Positions 63,901 to 64,000 of a stretch of DNA of 64,000 bases are shown in pieces (within the stretch, counting starts at the first letter, position 1; each line of letters begins with the position of its first letter). The notes below the pieces were generated by a model. It did not search any database and had not been told where the DNA came from. It saw only the letters and a list, made by a program, of their open reading frames with translations. Origin of the DNA: Flammeovirgaceae bacterium UBA6059 (GTDB taxonomy: Bacteria; Bacteroidota; Bacteroidia; Cytophagales; Cyclobacteriaceae); assembly GCA_002435755.1 (NCBI GenBank), contig DIYH01000022.1, forward strand, positions 62,001 to 126,000, in the 5' to 3' direction. The position numbers were made by a program, and so were the translations under genes.

Positions 63901-64000
63901 GGTACACCTCGTACTACCTTCTAATGATTTTGACGATGCTCTAGACGTAGCAATATACGACCTTCAAGGGCAGGTAAAAATGAGGGGAATATTGAATGGA
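60980..64000 (+). CDS. Large secreted two-module protein with type IX sorting domain (C-terminus cut by window edge)
   Basis: The frame is open from the ATG at 60980 to the window end (1007 codons, no stop). Residues 1-19 are a signal peptide ending LVSAQ. Two homologous modules follow, starting at Asp30 (DGTGNLILWLDAS) and Asp447 (DGTGNLQLWFDAS): each has a concanavalin/LamG-like half and a second beta-rich half ending NDGYYT(L/I)GT. After LPVELVALEA near residue 857 comes a fibronectin-like region typical of type IX secretion substrates, then the sorting domain (NLYPIPANNEVHL), which is incomplete. The protein is probably secreted or attached to the surface. Putative LytTR sites precede it. 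Confidence 0.88.
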   Translation, partial: MKILLTFSIVAGVSILVSAQDGPADVGTTDGTGNLILWLDASTLDITDGNNVTTWPDLSGYNSNLSQSNVNVKPNLLNNILNNKPVVQFDGGDEELEGTHTLTGAPATIFCVFKFDNASQPSDNNDYVYSVGKTGGANNQLSLTRRRSNDAGNENKYYSWDGGSTRFGSTLTDQPYLSRQIFDTSAPFHDVYLNGASATPTDYVTALTSVSSQIKLGEWTDFSPTFDNQLDGYIAEFIMYNTILLQVEINIIENHLSEKYAIAIAGDLYTGNLESDVTGIGTETDGSKSQTSSAGISVSQSSGFENGDYLLIGHETASNSINTSDIGDVTATLTARWDRYWYFDITDASTAAAVDITFDHTDGDFFNTINGIVTDYTLLYRATESGNWTKLTDASMVQGDQVIFENVNITNDGYYTLGTTFGGLQPFGLEKVTFTTGTGPAGVDQADGTGNLQLWFDASAMNAVENDLMVTWQDLSGYGHNATQGTFSKIPTFDASVPAINNRDAILFDEAPANTSGRFYNGTLTSPVATSTTLITVGYFGSVNQDDDDNDYFIGIGSGTSANEALSISRRRADEQPTPGGTDHPDEYYSWYGTDLPRYGPVITGQNWNIYYQTIDNSTNIHSLAMDGISQTATDYTSALSTNTAFSIGKWPNDENNFLDGEIAEIIFFDRKLNSAEDTIMHNYLSAKYDLALPSSKDIYAGDDALNGDYDEDVAGIGTEADGSNIVATSAGLQIVIANTFANGEYLMLGHNTVTNTANGSDPNLPNHIKERSNRDWYFDITTSTNIVVDILFDLSELEVELPASDASNYVLIYRADNSSDWSVEAVASSYSNDQIFLDNVALVNDGYYTIGTLNNNDSPLPVELVALEAYQKDQSIMIEWMTATELGNEEFHVLHSLDGFSYEVVDKVDGQGTSIQQHHYQVIHDHPSQGINYYKLLQLDFDGQKESSEVVATLFDDISALAINLYPIPANNEVHLVLPSNDFDDALDVAIYDLQGQVKMRGILNG

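Overview
The window looks like chromosomal DNA of a Bacteroidota bacterium, most likely a marine-type member of the Cytophagales. The evidence is many families typical of that phylum (DUF1573, DUF4783, DUF4105, DUF547, DUF6503, a FeoB-associated Cys-rich peptide), a large secreted protein with a type IX secretion C-terminus, and repeated TAnnTTTG -7 promoter boxes a few bases upstream of start codons. Most of the window is housekeeping DNA. I see no insertion sequence, prophage, CRISPR array or rRNA operon, and only one tRNA.

Layout. 1-2.1 kb: start of a sensor kinase running off the left edge, a DUF1573 protein with its own terminator, a secreted unknown coupled to a 41-residue membrane peptide, and tRNA-Val(GAC). 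2.1-9.7 kb: gpmI, DUF4783, nadC, a YcxB-like protein and recX, YHS and DoxX genes, then a tightly coupled DinB-fold / ATP-grasp / LysE-exporter cassette. 9.6-14.2 kb: DUF4105, radical SAM/SPASM protein, FeoB-associated peptide, inositol-phosphatase family protein, rsmI, pterin dehydratase, DUF493. 14.2-21.8 kb: an envelope cluster on the minus strand, in transcription order coaX, outer-membrane protein, TPR protein, terminator, lptC, small membrane protein, CBS/CorC transporter, then ppiD-like foldase. 21.8-31.1 kb: anmK, amino-acid dehydrogenase, NhaD-type antiporter, aspartokinase, ribH, TPR protein, pdhA, recF and its DUF721 partner. 31.1-43.5 kb: lspA, ileS, an RND exporter, dGTPase, MtfA-like peptidase, glyS, a CPA2 antiporter. 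43.6-55.9 kb: DUF547, LOG protein, Gfo/Idh oxidoreductase, DUF6503 lipoprotein, lgt, trkH, trkA, DUF1835, DUF1295, M20 amidohydrolase, alanine/sodium symporter.

The most unusual part is 55.9-64.0 kb. Three overlapping genes encode two collinear TPR-containing LytS-type sensor proteins and a LytTR response regulator. The first sensor has lost the phospho-acceptor histidine (Glu at the equivalent position) and its N and G boxes are degenerate, so it reads as a pseudokinase next to an apparently active paralogue. Upstream of the operon are three direct repeats (ACCTCAA core) exactly 21 bp apart, the classical spacing for LytTR-domain binding. Two closely matching elements, 42 bp apart and in reversed order, lie in front of the next gene, a giant secreted protein with two 417-residue modules and a type IX sorting domain. 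I infer an autoregulated surface-protein switch: paired kinase and pseudokinase, LytTR regulator, shared operators and secreted target.

Other points of interest are an isoleucyl-tRNA synthetase with a GxHH instead of HxGH signature, a structured 120-nt non-coding stretch at 46.2-46.4 kb, a 17-bp palindrome upstream of the alanine symporter, and several convergent gene pairs that abut or overlap at their stop codons.
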